Counted from the first letter of the stretch, positions 42,675 through 53,880 are shown. The stretch: DNA of 64,000 bases from CAXBBB01 sp963793245 (GCA_963793245.1 CAWBZG010000002.1:124001-188000); one strand, 5' to 3'. The notes: generated from the sequence alone by a model not told the origin. A program made the numbers and translations.

Positions 42675-43628
42675 TCAAGCGGCGGGGACGGCGATCCCGG
42701 CTTCTTCGGCGGCTTTGCGGAGCGCGTCGCGCTGCTGATCGGAGAGGCGCGGCGTTTCGACGGCGATTGCGATGTAGAGATCGCCCGTCTTGCTGGAGCG
42801 GACGACGCCTTTTCCCCTCACGCGCAGTTTGTCTCCGTTCTGACTTCCCGGCGGAATCGTGATGCGGATGCGGTCGCCGTAGGCCGTCGTCAACGTGCGG
42901 CTCGTGCCTAGCATGGCCTCGAACGCGTCGACGGTTTCGGTTAGATGGAGGTCGTTTCCGTCTCGGCGAAAGCGCGTGTCGTCGGACACGTTGAAGGTGA
43001 CGTAGAGGTCGCCCCGCGAGCCGTCGGATCCAGCGATGCCGCGCCCTTTGACGCGGATTTTCATGCCGTTCGAGGCGCCTTTGGGAATCGTGAGGCGGAT
43101 GGGTTCGCCGTTCACGGTGAACTCTTTGGTGACGCCGTTGAGTGCGTCCTCGAACGTGAGCGAGATGCTCGTCTCGGCGTCGCGCCCCGGCGATGTGCGC
43201 GGACCGCGCGGTCCTGCTCCGCCGCCCCCGCCGAAGAACCGGCTGAACAGATCCCCAGAGTCGTCGAACGGTGATTGGTCGAAGCCGCCACTTCCCCCAT
43301 TGGTATCGTAGCGGACGTACGAACCGTCGCGGTTGGCGCGGTAGCGGTTGCCCGAGCCGGTGAACAAATCGTCGTACGGGCTACCGGGCTGGCCGCTGTT
43401 TCCGGCAAACGGGTTGCTGCGTCGGGCGTCGTAGGCGCGGCGCTGCTTGGCGTCGCCCAGCGTGTCGTAGGCCTCCTGCACCTCTTTGAACCGCTCTTCG
43501 GCAGACGGATTGTCGGGGTTGCGGTCGGGGTGAAAGTCGCGGGCGAGCTTGCGGTGCGCCTTCTTGATCGCGGCCTCGTCAGCCGTCGGCGTCACACCGA
43601 GAATCGAATAGTAGTCTTTGAGAGCCAT
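42675..43628 (-). CDS. DnaJ-class co-chaperone without zinc finger (CbpA-like)
   Basis: The 317-residue protein has a J domain at the N-terminus (DYYSILGVTPTADEAAIKKA and the HPDRNPDNP motif), a Gly/Ser-rich linker (about 75-150) and two C-terminal substrate-binding domains, but no CxxCxGxG zinc centre. It therefore fits the CbpA/type II DnaJ group that stimulates DnaK. DnaK and GrpE are not nearby. The start at 43628 gives MALKDYYS, the family start. Confidence 0.92.
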   Translation of the reverse strand: MALKDYYSILGVTPTADEAAIKKAHRKLARDFHPDRNPDNPSAEERFKEVQEAYDTLGDAKQRRAYDARRSNPFAGNSGQPGSPYDDLFTGSGNRYRANRDGSYVRYDTNGGSGGFDQSPFDDSGDLFSRFFGGGGGAGPRGPRTSPGRDAETSISLTFEDALNGVTKEFTVNGEPIRLTIPKGASNGMKIRVKGRGIAGSDGSRGDLYVTFNVSDDTRFRRDGNDLHLTETVDAFEAMLGTSRTLTTAYGDRIRITIPPGSQNGDKLRVRGKGVVRSSKTGDLYIAIAVETPRLSDQQRDALRKAAEEAGIAVPAA

Positions 43629-43773
43629 CAGGCGGATGTACGGGGGAAGGGCGAAAGCCGGACGCAGTGTACCGTCGACTGGGGCGGAAGGATGCAGGCG
43701 GCGCGCAAACACCTGGCACGCAAACCCGGTGCCGACTCACGCCCAGGTGACGGATCGGCAGATGGTGCGGCGT

Positions 43774-44244
43774 TTAGCCGAGGTCGAAGCGCAGGCGCGG
43801 CAGCTCGCGTCGAACGCCGCACACATCGGCGCGGATCGTCCCCATGCGGCGCGCACCCATCCGCAAGTAAAAAGGCTCGGCGTTAGGGTCTGAGTCGATG
43901 AGGACGTGTGTTGCGCCTGCTGCCTGAGTCATTCCCATTGCGTGATCGAACAGTGTCCGGCCCAATCCGCGCCCGATATGAGGGGGATCGACCCAAACGT
44001 GTTCGAGCCTGAAGCCCTCGCCCTCGCTGACGAGTGCATAGCACGCGATGGCGCTACCATTTGCATCGACGGCGACGTAAACGGCGTGCTCGGAGACAAA
44101 TGCAGCTGTGAATGTCAAGTCGTCGCGCCAGGCTTCGATCCACTCGTCCGGGTAGTTCCAGTGCCGCTTGGAGGCGAGGGCAATGGCAGTCAGCCGCTCG
44201 GCATCTTCGGGGTGGGCGCGGCGGATGCGGATGGCATCGCTCAC
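43774..44244 (-). CDS. GNAT-family N-acetyltransferase
   Basis: The 156-residue protein has the GNAT fold: IRIRRAHPEDAERLTAIALASKRHW at the start, a motif A-like LEHVWVDPPHIGRGLGRTLFDHAM with the acetyl-CoA-binding G-x-G pattern, and ATHVLIDSDPNAEPFYLRMG near the end. The GTG at 44244 overlaps the IspE stop codon by 4 bp, so coupling is likely. The substrate is unknown. Confidence 0.9.
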   Translation of the reverse strand: MSDAIRIRRAHPEDAERLTAIALASKRHWNYPDEWIEAWRDDLTFTAAFVSEHAVYVAVDANGSAIACYALVSEGEGFRLEHVWVDPPHIGRGLGRTLFDHAMGMTQAAGATHVLIDSDPNAEPFYLRMGARRMGTIRADVCGVRRELPRLRFDLG

Positions 44245-45107
44245 AGCGTCTGGGCGAAACCGTGCCAGGTGCGCATGCCCTGGGCGCTCAGGGCGTGCGC
44301 TGCGGCGGTCGCCTGCGCGGGATGCTCGAACGCGCCCCAGAACGACGAGCCAGAACCGGACATCGCGGCGTAGCCTGCTCCGGCGTCGAGCAGCGCCTGG
44401 CGGACGTGTCCCAACTCGGGGTAGCGCGCGCAGACGGGCGCCTCGAAGTCGTTGACCAACTCGCGTCGCCATCGCGCCAGATCGTTCGACCGGACGACGG
44501 CGCGGAGGTCGGGCCTGTCGTCGCCATTGGGAACGACGAGGCCGTACGCCTCTCCCGTATCGACGTGGACGTGCGGCGCGGCGACGACGAGCGAAAACGG
44601 GCAGCGGTACGATCCGCCTCCATCGCGGTCCGAAAGCGTCGACAACCGCTCGCCGCGTCCGGTTGCGAAGGCGGGTTCGTCGTCTAGAAAGAAGGCCACG
44701 TCGCTGCCCAGATCGACCGCGATCTCTTCGAGGAGAGAGCGGTGCACGTCGGCCTCCCAGAGCGTGCAGAGCAGGCGGAGCGTGTGGGCTGCGTCCGACG
44801 ATCCGCTGCCCAGTCCGGCGCCGTAGGGAAGGTGCTTGTCGAGGTGCAACTCGGCGCCGTGTCGTCCACCAAGCGCGTCCTTGAGTTTGAGGGCAGCGCG
44901 CAGGACGAGGTTGCGCTCATCGTTCGGCAGGTCGGGGTCGGAGCACGAGAGCGTCAGCGTGGGGGACGCGCGCGCCGTGATCGTGTCGTGCCACCCGATG
45001 GGCAGAAAAACCGTCTCGATGTCGCGAAAGCCGTCGGCGCGCAGGCGCAGTACGTGTAGCCCGAGGTTGAGCTTGGCGGGAGCATTTCGGCGCAGCGGAT
45101 CCGGCAT
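44241..45107 (-). CDS. ispE: 4-diphosphocytidyl-2-C-methyl-D-erythritol kinase
   Basis: The 288-residue GHMP kinase phosphorylates CDP-methylerythritol in the MEP isoprenoid pathway. It begins with AKLNLGLHVLRLRADGFRDIETVFLPI and carries the glycine-rich ATP loop LPYGAGLGSGSSDAAHTL near residue 92 and the C-terminal MSGSGSSFWG motif. It heads a two-gene unit with the overlapping GNAT gene. No other MEP genes are in the window. Confidence 0.95.
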   Translation of the reverse strand: MPDPLRRNAPAKLNLGLHVLRLRADGFRDIETVFLPIGWHDTITARASPTLTLSCSDPDLPNDERNLVLRAALKLKDALGGRHGAELHLDKHLPYGAGLGSGSSDAAHTLRLLCTLWEADVHRSLLEEIAVDLGSDVAFFLDDEPAFATGRGERLSTLSDRDGGGSYRCPFSLVVAAPHVHVDTGEAYGLVVPNGDDRPDLRAVVRSNDLARWRRELVNDFEAPVCARYPELGHVRQALLDAGAGYAAMSGSGSSFWGAFEHPAQATAAAHALSAQGMRTWHGFAQTL

Positions 45108-45252
45108 GGCGGTGTTCTGAAAGAAGCGTCAAGCTACTGCACGAGGGCGGAGCGGAGGCTCTAGGGTGGTACCCTTCCGGCACATGAGTTGCGTGAGGAT
45201 TTAAGATCTGTCTCTCCTCACCGATACCACCGACAGTACCTCCCACCCTGTC

Positions 45253-48245
45253 ATGACCTATGCACCTGTGGTCGCTTTTTCCCCGCACGCGGAGCAAGCT
45301 GTTCCTCCTTCTCTCCCTCTCCTGATCGATTTGGCAGGCACGATGCGCGGCGCCGAGGTGCTGTTGGTCGTGCTGACCATCGGGTTGGCCGTTGCTCTGC
45401 TCGTGGAGTACCGGCGGTACCGTCGCACGCGGGACGCGCTGTACGAAAGTCGCCGCGCTGCCGAGGCTGAGCGTGAGCGGTTGGTCAACGTGACGGATAT
45501 CGTAAGCGAGGGCGTGCTGCTCCACCGCGACGGCATCCCACTCGAATTCAACCCCGCGTTCGAGCGGATGATCGGGTACAGCGCCGCCGAGGTGATCGGA
45601 AAGAACGCTCTCGGAATGCTGTTCGATGACGAGGGGAGAGCCGAGATCCGCAAACGCATGGGAGATCGCGACGAGAACCCGTACACCGTAGAGGCCATTC
45701 ACCGCGACGGTAGCCGGGTGCCGATGCGCATCCAAGCGCGCGAACTCGAAGGGGGACTGCGCGTGGTGCTCGCCCGCGACCTGCGCGAGTCGATGCGGAC
45801 CGAGCGCGAAGCCGTCGAGCGACAGCGGCGGATACGAGCGCTCTACGACCTGACGGCAGGTGGGGCCGACGCGCCCATTCAGGAACGAATCGAGAGGGCG
45901 CTGCGCTATGCAGCCCAATTGCTCGGGATGGACAGTGGGTTCGCATCGCACATCCGAGGCGATGTCTACACTGTCGTGGCCGCCCACACGCCGGACGGCA
46001 GCGCGCACCCCGACGACACCTATCCGATCGATCAGACCTACTGCGGCCTGCTGGTCGAGGAGAAGCGCGACGTGCTGAGCATCAATCGCATGGCGACTTC
46101 GCCCTACAACGACCGCCTGTGCTACAAAATGGCCGGTTTAGAGTCGTACATCGGTGCGCGGTTGAAGGTCGACGGTGTCGTGAGCGGTACGCTGTGTTTC
46201 GCTTCGTCCGGTGAGCGCGCAGAGCCGTTCTCTGAACTCGACCGCGAAACCGTCTGCCTGCTGGCCGACTGGGTCGGCGATCTGCTGCTCCGCGAGCAGG
46301 CAGACCACGCGCTGCTCGAAAGCGAGCGCAAGTTTCGCCTGATGGCTGAGAACACGACCGACCTCGTCGCCCTCCACAACGCCGATGGGACGTTTCGCTG
46401 GGTCAGTCCTTCCGCCAAGCACGTGCTGGGGTACGCGCCCAGCGAACTCGTGGGAAAGATCGCCGAAGCCCTCCTCATCTCCGACGAGGAGGATGCCCAA
46501 GCGTCAGAGAAGCGCATGGCGCAACTCGGTTCAGGCGAGTCGCTCACGCTCGTTCAGCAGGTGCGGCACAAGACTGGGCGTCGGTCTGGCTGGAGACCAT
46601 CGTTACGCCCGTCCTCGACGGAAAAGGCGAGTTACACGAATTGCACGCCGTCTCCCGAGACGTGAGCGATCGCGTCGCCGCTGACCACGCGTTGAAGTCG
46701 AGTGAGCGCAAGTTTCGACTGATCGCAGAGCACATGCGCGATCTTGTCTGCCTGCATGGTCCAGATGGAACGTATCGCTGGCTCAGCCCATCTGTTGAGC
46801 GACTGCTCGGCTACTCGGCAGACGAACTGATCGGCAAGTCGCCCTACGATCTGATTCACGAGCAGGACGACGTGGGTTCGAATCCCGACACGCTCTCCGA
46901 CCGAGCAAGCCAGGGAGACATGGTCAAGACCTACCGATTCCGTCGTAAAGACGGGGCATACGTCTGGTTCGAAACCGACGTACAGCCCGTTATCGAGAAC
47001 GGCGAAGTGGTCGAGATCCAGAGCATATCGCGCGACGTGACGACGCGTATCGAAGCGATGGAGGAACTGCGTATCGCTCGTCGTCAGGCCGAAGACGCGG
47101 ACCGAGCCAAGAGCGCGTTCCTCGCCAACATGAGCCACGAAATCCGAACGCCTATGAACGGCGTGATCGGCATGGGGCAACTGCTCGAAACGACGGAGTT
47201 GGACGCAGAACAGGCCGAATACCTGCGCGTCATTCGCTCGTCGGCTGAAGGATTGCTGGCGCTCATCAACGACATCCTCGACTTCTCCAAGGTCGAAGCG
47301 GGCGAACTGGATATCGACGCCGGGCCGTTCGACCTGCGCGCGTTGCTCACGCAGTGCGCCGACGTCGTCCGCCCCAAAGCCGACGAGCGCGGCACGACGA
47401 TCCGCATCGAAGCAGGGGAGCATGTGCCCCAACTGATCGTCGGCGACGCTCACCGCATCCGGCAGATGCTGCTCAACCTGCTCTCCAACGCTGCCAAGTT
47501 CACCCACGAGGGAACGGTCACCCTGCGCGCTCACGTCGATTCGACGGGGCCTCGGGCGCGCCTCCACCTGTCGGTCACCGATACGGGTATCGGAATCGCC
47601 GCAGACAAGCTGTCGCGACTGTTTACCGAATTCGACCAGTTGGGGGCCAACACCGCGCATCAGTACGGCGGAACGGGTCTGGGCCTTGCGATCACCAAGC
47701 GCCTCGCCGAACTCATGGGCGGTAGCGTGTCGGTCGAGAGCGAGGTAGGAATCGGCTCTACGTTCGGTTTTGCGATTCCGACAGAAGTTATCGATGTGCC
47801 CCGCGCGTCCAAAACCAAGCGCTCGGCCAAGCCGCTGGCGAATCGCCCCGACTTCTCGGGCATCCAGGTGCTCGTCGCCGAAGACGACCCGGTCAACCAA
47901 GCCGTAGCCTTGCGCTCGCTGCAGCGACTGGGCATCGAACCCGACATCGTGTCCAACGGCCAGGAAGCCGTCGACGCCTGCGCAGCGTGTGCGTACGACG
48001 TCGTGTTCATGGACGTGCGGATGCCTCAAATGGATGGACTGGAAGCAACCCGAACCATTCACACAACCGTCCCCTTCGACGCCCAGCCCTGGATCGTCGC
48101 GCTGACGGCCAACGCTATCGTCGGCGACAGGGAGCGCTACCTCGCGTCCGGCATGGACGATTACGTCTCCAAGCCCTGTACCGCCACCGATTTGGCGAAT
48201 GCGTTGGGGCGTAGGGAGTCGCGAAAAACCTCGCAGATGGCATAG
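45253..48245 (+). CDS. Hybrid sensor histidine kinase with PAS and GAF domains, frameshifted
   Basis: One membrane helix (about 33-52) is followed by a PAS domain, a GAF domain (about 210-345), two further PAS domains, HisKA (FLANMSHEIRTPMNGVIGMG), HATPase (GTGLGLAITKRLAELMGG) and a C-terminal receiver (VLVAEDDPVNQ with Asp in VVFMDVRMPQMDG). The frame breaks near 46570. Adding one base in the GGG run joins KTG to ASVWLETIVTPVLDGKGEL and restores a complete PAS domain. The protein would have about 997 residues. It may sense a redox or light signal, but this is not shown. Confidence 0.86.
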
Positions 48246-48321
48246 GAAAAGCGTGTGTCGTAGGGGTGTCACACATGCATCCATACATTGGCCGGGTAGT
48301 GCCACCAACCACGCCCGATCC

Positions 48322-49656
48322 ATGCGCCGTCAGGTCATCGAAAAGCTCGAAATCCTCGCTGATGCGGCCAAGTACGACGTGTCGTGCTCGTCGTCCGGCA
48401 GCAAACGCAGCAACACCAAAACCGGCGTCGGCGACGCGACCGGCAACGGCATCTGCCACAGCTACACGCAGGACGGGCGGTGCGTGTCGCTGCTCAAGAT
48501 CCTGTTCACGAACGTCTGCATCTACGACTGCGCCTACTGCGTCAGCCGCCGGTCGAACGACGTGACGCGAGTGGCCTTCACGGTCGAAGAAGTCGTCGAG
48601 TTGACGATGGACTTCTACCGTCGCAACTACATCGAAGGCTTGTTCTTGTCGTCGGGCATCTTCAAGGATGCGGACACGACGACCGAGCGGCTGGTGCGTG
48701 TTGCCAAAGACTTGCGCGAGGTGCATCAGTTCAACGGCTACATCCATCTCAAGATCATTCCGGGCGCGTCGGACGAGTTGGTCGCCCAGGCTGCTCGCTA
48801 TGCGGATCGGCTGAGTGTCAACCTCGAAATTCCCAGCGAGCAAGGCCTGAAAGCCGTCGCGCCGGACAAGGACTACAAGAGCGCATTCGATCCGATGAAC
48901 AGCCTGCGCGACGGCATCGACGCCTATCGGGACGACGCCAAGGCCGCGCGCCGGACACCGCTGCGCAAGACGCCCAAGCTCTTCGCCCCGGCGGGCCAGA
49001 CGACCCAACTGGTCGTCGGCGCGACGCCCGAAAACGACCGGCAGGTGCTTCAGCTCGCGGGCGATCTCTACTCGGAGCAGAAGCTCAAGCGCGTCTACTA
49101 CTCGGGCTTCGTCCCCATCTCGCCCGACCCGCGCGTGCCTCAAGCTCGGACGGCGCCGCTCGTCCGCGAACACCGCCTGTATCAGGCCGATTGGCTGCTG
49201 CGCTTCTACGGCTTCGAAGTCGACGAGATCGTGACCGACGAAGCACCCGACCTGGACGTCGGCGTCGACCCCAAAGCCGGATACGCGCTGCGCAATCCGT
49301 GGCTGTTTCCGGTCGACGTGAATACGGCGGACTACGCGCTCATCTTGCGGATTCCGGGCGTCGGCGTGCGGTCGGCGCAGCGGATCGTGGCGGCGCGTCG
49401 GCATCAGGTGCTGCGCTGGGAGCACTTGAAGAAGATGGGGGTCGTGATGAAGCGCGCGCAGTATTTCTTGACCGTCGGCGAGCACAAGCCGCGCCTGCTC
49501 GAACACAGTCCCGAACAAGTGCGCCTGCGCCTGATCGCACCGTCTAGGAAGCGGGACGCCGTGCCGCAACTCGACCTGTTTGCCGCTGCCGCAGGTCGGC
49601 CACCGCAGCGCTCGTCGGTTTCGGCTAAGCCGAGCGCGTTGGGGCTGGCGGCGTGA
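48322..49656 (+). CDS. Putative DNA modification/repair radical SAM protein (TIGR03916)
   Basis: The 444-residue protein is a radical SAM enzyme with the cluster motif CIYDCAYC (Cys66, Cys70, Cys73) and further cysteines at 22, 45 and 54. The body contains YIHLKIIPGASDEL and NLEIPSEQGLK. A helix-hairpin-helix near 350 (IPGVGVRSAQRIVAARR) suggests DNA binding. The family, annotated as putative DNA modification/repair, has no proven reaction. The next gene (TIGR03915/DUF4130) overlaps it by 4 bp (GTGA), the standard pair. Confidence 0.93.
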   Translation: MRRQVIEKLEILADAAKYDVSCSSSGSKRSNTKTGVGDATGNGICHSYTQDGRCVSLLKILFTNVCIYDCAYCVSRRSNDVTRVAFTVEEVVELTMDFYRRNYIEGLFLSSGIFKDADTTTERLVRVAKDLREVHQFNGYIHLKIIPGASDELVAQAARYADRLSVNLEIPSEQGLKAVAPDKDYKSAFDPMNSLRDGIDAYRDDAKAARRTPLRKTPKLFAPAGQTTQLVVGATPENDRQVLQLAGDLYSEQKLKRVYYSGFVPISPDPRVPQARTAPLVREHRLYQADWLLRFYGFEVDEIVTDEAPDLDVGVDPKAGYALRNPWLFPVDVNTADYALILRIPGVGVRSAQRIVAARRHQVLRWEHLKKMGVVMKRAQYFLTVGEHKPRLLEHSPEQVRLRLIAPSRKRDAVPQLDLFAAAAGRPPQRSSVSAKPSALGLAA

Positions 49657-50468
49657 CCCGGCTGTATCAGGAGCCGCCGCTCGGTGGTGATGTCGCCTAC
49701 GATGGCACGTTCGACGGACTGCTGTGCGCTATCGCTCAGGCGGAGCAAGCCGGACGGATTCCGCTGTCGGTCGTGCGCTCGGGCCATGCCGCTCAGGGTG
49801 GACTGTTCGGCGCCCCAGACGCCATCACGACCGACGCGCGCATCGCCGCCGATCTGGAAGAGCGGATCGCGCGGCATGGGCAGGGTGGATCGCTGAGGTT
49901 GCTCTACCGCATCGTGTTGAGCGAGCAGCCCGGCGCGGACCGGACGGCGGTGCGTCTGGCGCTGGCGCTGCTCTCGCACGGGCGCGACGTGCTCGAAGAC
50001 GTCGGCTTCGAACCGGCGTTCGAGGGGTTGCGACTGAGCCGGATGGTCAGCCGCGAAGTACACCGGATGCACGCGTTCGTCCGCTTCGGGGATTTGGATA
50101 CGCCCCAAGCGCTGACCGAGAAAGATCGCACCTACGTCTCATTCGTCGAACCCGAGTGCGACGTGCTTCCACTGATCGGCGCCCACTTCAAACGCCGCTT
50201 TCCCGCCATGCGTTGGGCCATCCTCGACGCGCGCCGACAGTACGGCATCGTCTGGAACGGCGAGCGTCTATCGATCCAGGACGATTTCCCCGACCAGGTA
50301 TGGAAGCAGGCCAACCGCTCCAGCCCGTCACGGTCCGAGTCGCTGTGGCGTGCGTACTTCCGTTCGGTCGACATCCCCGAGCGCCGCAACCCCGACTTGC
50401 AGCGCCGCCACATGCCCAAACGCTACTGGCGCTACCTCCCCGAGACGACGGAGATTCGCAACCGATAG
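49653..50468 (+). CDS. DUF4130/TIGR03915 partner of the radical SAM protein
   Basis: The 271-residue protein starts with GTG in the stop codon of the radical SAM gene. It has the family blocks YDGTFDGLLCAIAQA near residue 16, VSREVHRMHAFVRF, and HFKRRFPAMRWAILDARRQYGIVWNG. The C-terminus contains SLWRAYFRSVDIPERRNPDLQRRHMPKRYW. The family is thought to be a DNA-related partner, and its exact activity is not established. It converges with the TonB receptor gene after 4 bp. Confidence 0.92.
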   Translation: MTRLYQEPPLGGDVAYDGTFDGLLCAIAQAEQAGRIPLSVVRSGHAAQGGLFGAPDAITTDARIAADLEERIARHGQGGSLRLLYRIVLSEQPGADRTAVRLALALLSHGRDVLEDVGFEPAFEGLRLSRMVSREVHRMHAFVRFGDLDTPQALTEKDRTYVSFVEPECDVLPLIGAHFKRRFPAMRWAILDARRQYGIVWNGERLSIQDDFPDQVWKQANRSSPSRSESLWRAYFRSVDIPERRNPDLQRRHMPKRYWRYLPETTEIRNR

Positions 50469-50472
50469 AGCA

Positions 50473-52504
50473 TCAGTCCAACGCGACCGAGATGCCCGCA
50501 ATCAGGTGGCGCCCGGGCGAGGGTTCGAGGTAGCGTCCGCCGAATGCGTTGACGATGGCTGACCCTGAATAGCTCGCGTCTGTCGCGTTGCGCAGCGACA
50601 CGAACGGCGAAACGGTCACGCCGCTGCCGACGCGCACACCAGCCGCTCCCAGTCGCAGGTGCACGACCGAATAGCCAGGCGCATCAGGGAGCGCATCGCC
50701 CGCTGCATATGCGGCAATCGACTCGCCATCGACCCCGAGGATGAGGGCTAGGGGCGCGTCCATGGTCCAGGTCAGGGTCCATGTGGCGAAGCGAGGGGGA
50801 TAGCCCAGCGGAGGCGTGCCGATCTGGACCGAGGTGGCGACGTGTGCGTCGAGTCGGCCCGACCCTAGCCGCACGCTTTGGAGCGCTCAGGCCGAACTCG
50901 GCGCCCGAGAAGTCTGCGGTGCCCTCGTTGGCGAAAAACGTCACGTCGTCGACTTCGCGCGGGACAAGCAGGTCGGTGACGCGGGAGGCGAATGCGGCGA
51001 TGTCGAGGCCGACGGTCCCACCTTGAACGCTCCGAGTCGCGCGAAATCCGGCTTCGATTGCGCGCGTGCGTTCGGGCGAGAGGTCGTCGTTGAAGCCGTC
51101 GCTGCCGTCGGCGCGGTTGCCCAGTTCGGTCGTCGTCGGGGCGTCGAGGGCGAGCGACGCATTGGCGTATGCGACGGCGGACGTGCGGGCGTTGACGATG
51201 CGATATGTGGCACCGATCGACGGGCTAAACGCCGCAGTCGTCCGGGCGCGCTGGGATGCCCCTTCCGGCGTGGCGGCATAGCGAAGCACGTCGGCGCGGG
51301 TGGCGAGGGTAGCGGCGAATCGGTCGGTGATGGGCAGTTGGACGCTTCCGAACAGGGCGCCGCTGTCGACGGATTCGCGCTGATCCGTCAGAACAGTGCT
51401 GGTGCGCTGTCCATCTTCGTTGGTCGTTTCCAGCCGGTCGTCGCGCTGCGTCTCGGCTTCGAGTCCGACTGCCCAGCGAACCGTGGATCCGCCTTCGAGA
51501 GTGGACCGAACGAACCCGGTCCATCGGTCCAGCGCGATGTAGCGGGGGATGATGGGGTTGCGCAGCTTTCGAGCGCCGCCGCCGATGGCAAGCGATACCG
51601 CCGCGTCGCCGATGGGCTGCCGGTACGTCAGCGCGGCGTGTCCCTGAACCACCTCCTTACTCGCATCGCGCGTGATCGACAGGTCGCGCGTCTGGCGCGG
51701 GTTCTCATCTACCGCTTGGGGCGTCAGTCCGCCCGGCGACTCGGCACGCGGCATCCACGCGCCGAGCAATACGACTCCGACCGAGCGTCCGCCCGCAAAC
51801 GCCCGCTCTCCCGAAAGCCCTCCGCGCGCGACGCGGTATCCACTATGGTCGCGATAGCCATCGGCTCGCTGCGCCGAAGCCCAGAGCGCCAATCGCCCAC
51901 TTTCCACGTCGGGTCGAACAGCAACGTTCGCCTGCGCCAGCCCAAACGCTCCACCGCTGCCTCGAACCACGATCCGCGGAGCGTCGGCACCAGCGCGCGT
52001 CGATAGCGACAGGACGCCGCCTGATCCGCTCCCCCAAAACGTCGACGCCGGACCTCGGATCACCTCGACGGTCTGCACCAGAGAGGCGTCGACGACGTTG
52101 AGTTGCGACTGTCCATCTGCCAGCGTCAGCGGGACGCCGTCGAGCAACACGTGGGTGCTGCGGACGCCAAAGGCAGCTCGTCCGCCGGTCCCTCGAATCA
52201 GCACGCGCTCGCCTGTCGAGGCGTTGCCTCGGTCCGAGATCCAGACACCGGGGAGTCCGTATCCCAGCGCGTCCAAGCTCGCCGCCGGGTCTGTTGCTTG
52301 CTCGGCCAGTGAGCGCGCCCGGACGGTCAGGGCGAGCGGAGCAGTGCCGACATCGAGACGAAACGGCGCCGCCGTGACCTCAACGGCATCGAGAACGACC
52401 GTCGTGTCGGTCTGAGCGCGTGCAGTTAGGAGAGGAAGGAAGACGAGGATGAGGCAAGCCAGTGCGAACCCTGCAGGCGTCCGGCGTTTCGGTGCACTGC
52501 TCAC
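50473..52504 (-). CDS. TonB-dependent receptor, frameshifted near its C-terminus
   Basis: The protein starts with GTG overlapping the stop codon of the PQQ dehydrogenase gene (GTGA). It has a signal peptide (FALACLILVFLPLLTARAQ), a plug domain (VRIRGTGGRAAFG-like GERVLIRGTGGRAAFGVRSTHVLLDGVPLTLADG) and a long barrel ending in a C-terminal strand. Near 50887 the frame shifts by one base; skipping one base restores GLALQSVRLGSGRLDAHVATS and the rest of the barrel to the stop at 50473. It would import a substrate, probably sugar-related given its neighbour. Confidence 0.85.
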
Positions 52505-53639
52505 TCGCCTGTGAGCGGTGCCATGCGGAGAACGCTGCCGTTGCGCTTGTCGGTGAGCACGTAGAGATACCCATCGGGACCGGCTTCGACTTCGCGGATG
52601 CGGCTGTCGAGGGGGAGGATTTCCTCGTGCGTAACGGCACCTCCTTCGATGACCAAGCGGACGAGGCCCAAGCGCGACAGGCTGCTGATGAACAGGCTGC
52701 CCGTCCACTCTGCGAAGCGGTCTCCCATGTAAAACGCCATGCCGGACGGTGAGATGACAGGCGTCCACTGCTTGACGGCGTCGGTCAGTTCGGGTCGCGT
52801 CGGCGGGTTGGGGATCGACGATCCATCGTAGTTGCTGCCCCAACTCACGGTCGGCCAGCCGTAGTTGACGCCGGGCGCGATGCGGTTGAGTTCATCGCCT
52901 CCGAGTGGTCCAAACTCGGCCTCCCACAAGTCTCCGGTCGACGGATGGAATGCCAGGCTCTGGACGTTGCGGTGACCGTACGACCAGATTTCGGGGAGGG
53001 CATCGCCACTATCGACGAAGGGGTTGTCTTCGGGGATCGAACCGTCGGGGTGGATACGGGCGATTACGCCCAGATGGTTGGTCAGGTCTTGGGCTGGGGT
53101 GAACTTGAAGCGCTCGCCCGTCGAGATGTAGAGCATGCCGTCGGGTCCGAACGCCAGTCGGCTGCCGAAGTGGTTGGGACCTTCGAGGTAGTCTTTCTGA
53201 GTGAACAGGACTTCGAAGTCGGCAAGGCTATCGGCGTCCCAACGTCCACGCCCGACGGCTGTTGCTGCCGTTCCGCCCGGTCCGGGACGTGCGTAACTCA
53301 GGTAGACAAATCCGTTGGTGTCGAAATCGGGGTCGAGCGCCACATCGAGCAAGCCGCCCTGTCCTTGCGCATAGACCGTCGGCACACCCGCGACCGGATC
53401 GGACACGTCGCCATCTGAGGTGATGATGCGCAGGCGTCCCGGACCGCTCGGTGACGAGCATTCGCCCATCCGGGCAGAAACGTCATCGCCCACGGACGCT
53501 CCAGGTCTCCGGCTACGCGAAACAAGCCCATCGGACCCGCTTCGGTCATCACCTCGGAGACCGGAGCGGAGGTAGGTTGAGCGATAACCGGTGCATCGCA
53601 GGCAAGCAGCAGCAGAGTGAGGAGAACGAAGGAGCGCAT
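52501..53639 (-). CDS. PQQ-dependent sugar dehydrogenase, two frame breaks
   Basis: The gene encodes a secreted six-bladed propeller enzyme of the soluble aldose dehydrogenase group (YliI/Asd type). Recognised blocks are GLLDVALDPDFDTNGFVYLSY, HFGSRLAFGPDGMLYISTGE and IWSYGHRNVQSLAFHPSTGDLWEAEFGPLGGDELN. The signal peptide starts at 53639 (MRSFVLLTLLLLACDAPVIAQ). Two extra bases close together near 53425-53470 split the frame. Removing them restores LPDGRMLVTERSG joined to RLRIITSDGDV. It is divergent from the large hybrid regulator, which may control it. Confidence 0.83.
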
Positions 53640-53880
53640 GGTGGAGTGGAGTGTGAGGAGAAACGGTACCGGCGAACCGCCCCAGGTGGTTTCCGCACGG
53701 GACGGTGCAAACGAGTTCGTCGCCGATAGCGAGTCAGGAGGCGGGTCTGATGTGTGGAAGCGCGATGGGTAGGCGCGTCGAAGACACCCGCGGGCTCTAC
53801 ATGTCCGTGGAAGCGATTGAGTGTAGGTTCTTGTGCTTCGTAGATTGTACTAGCATTTGGACCCTTGTCACTGTCCTGCC

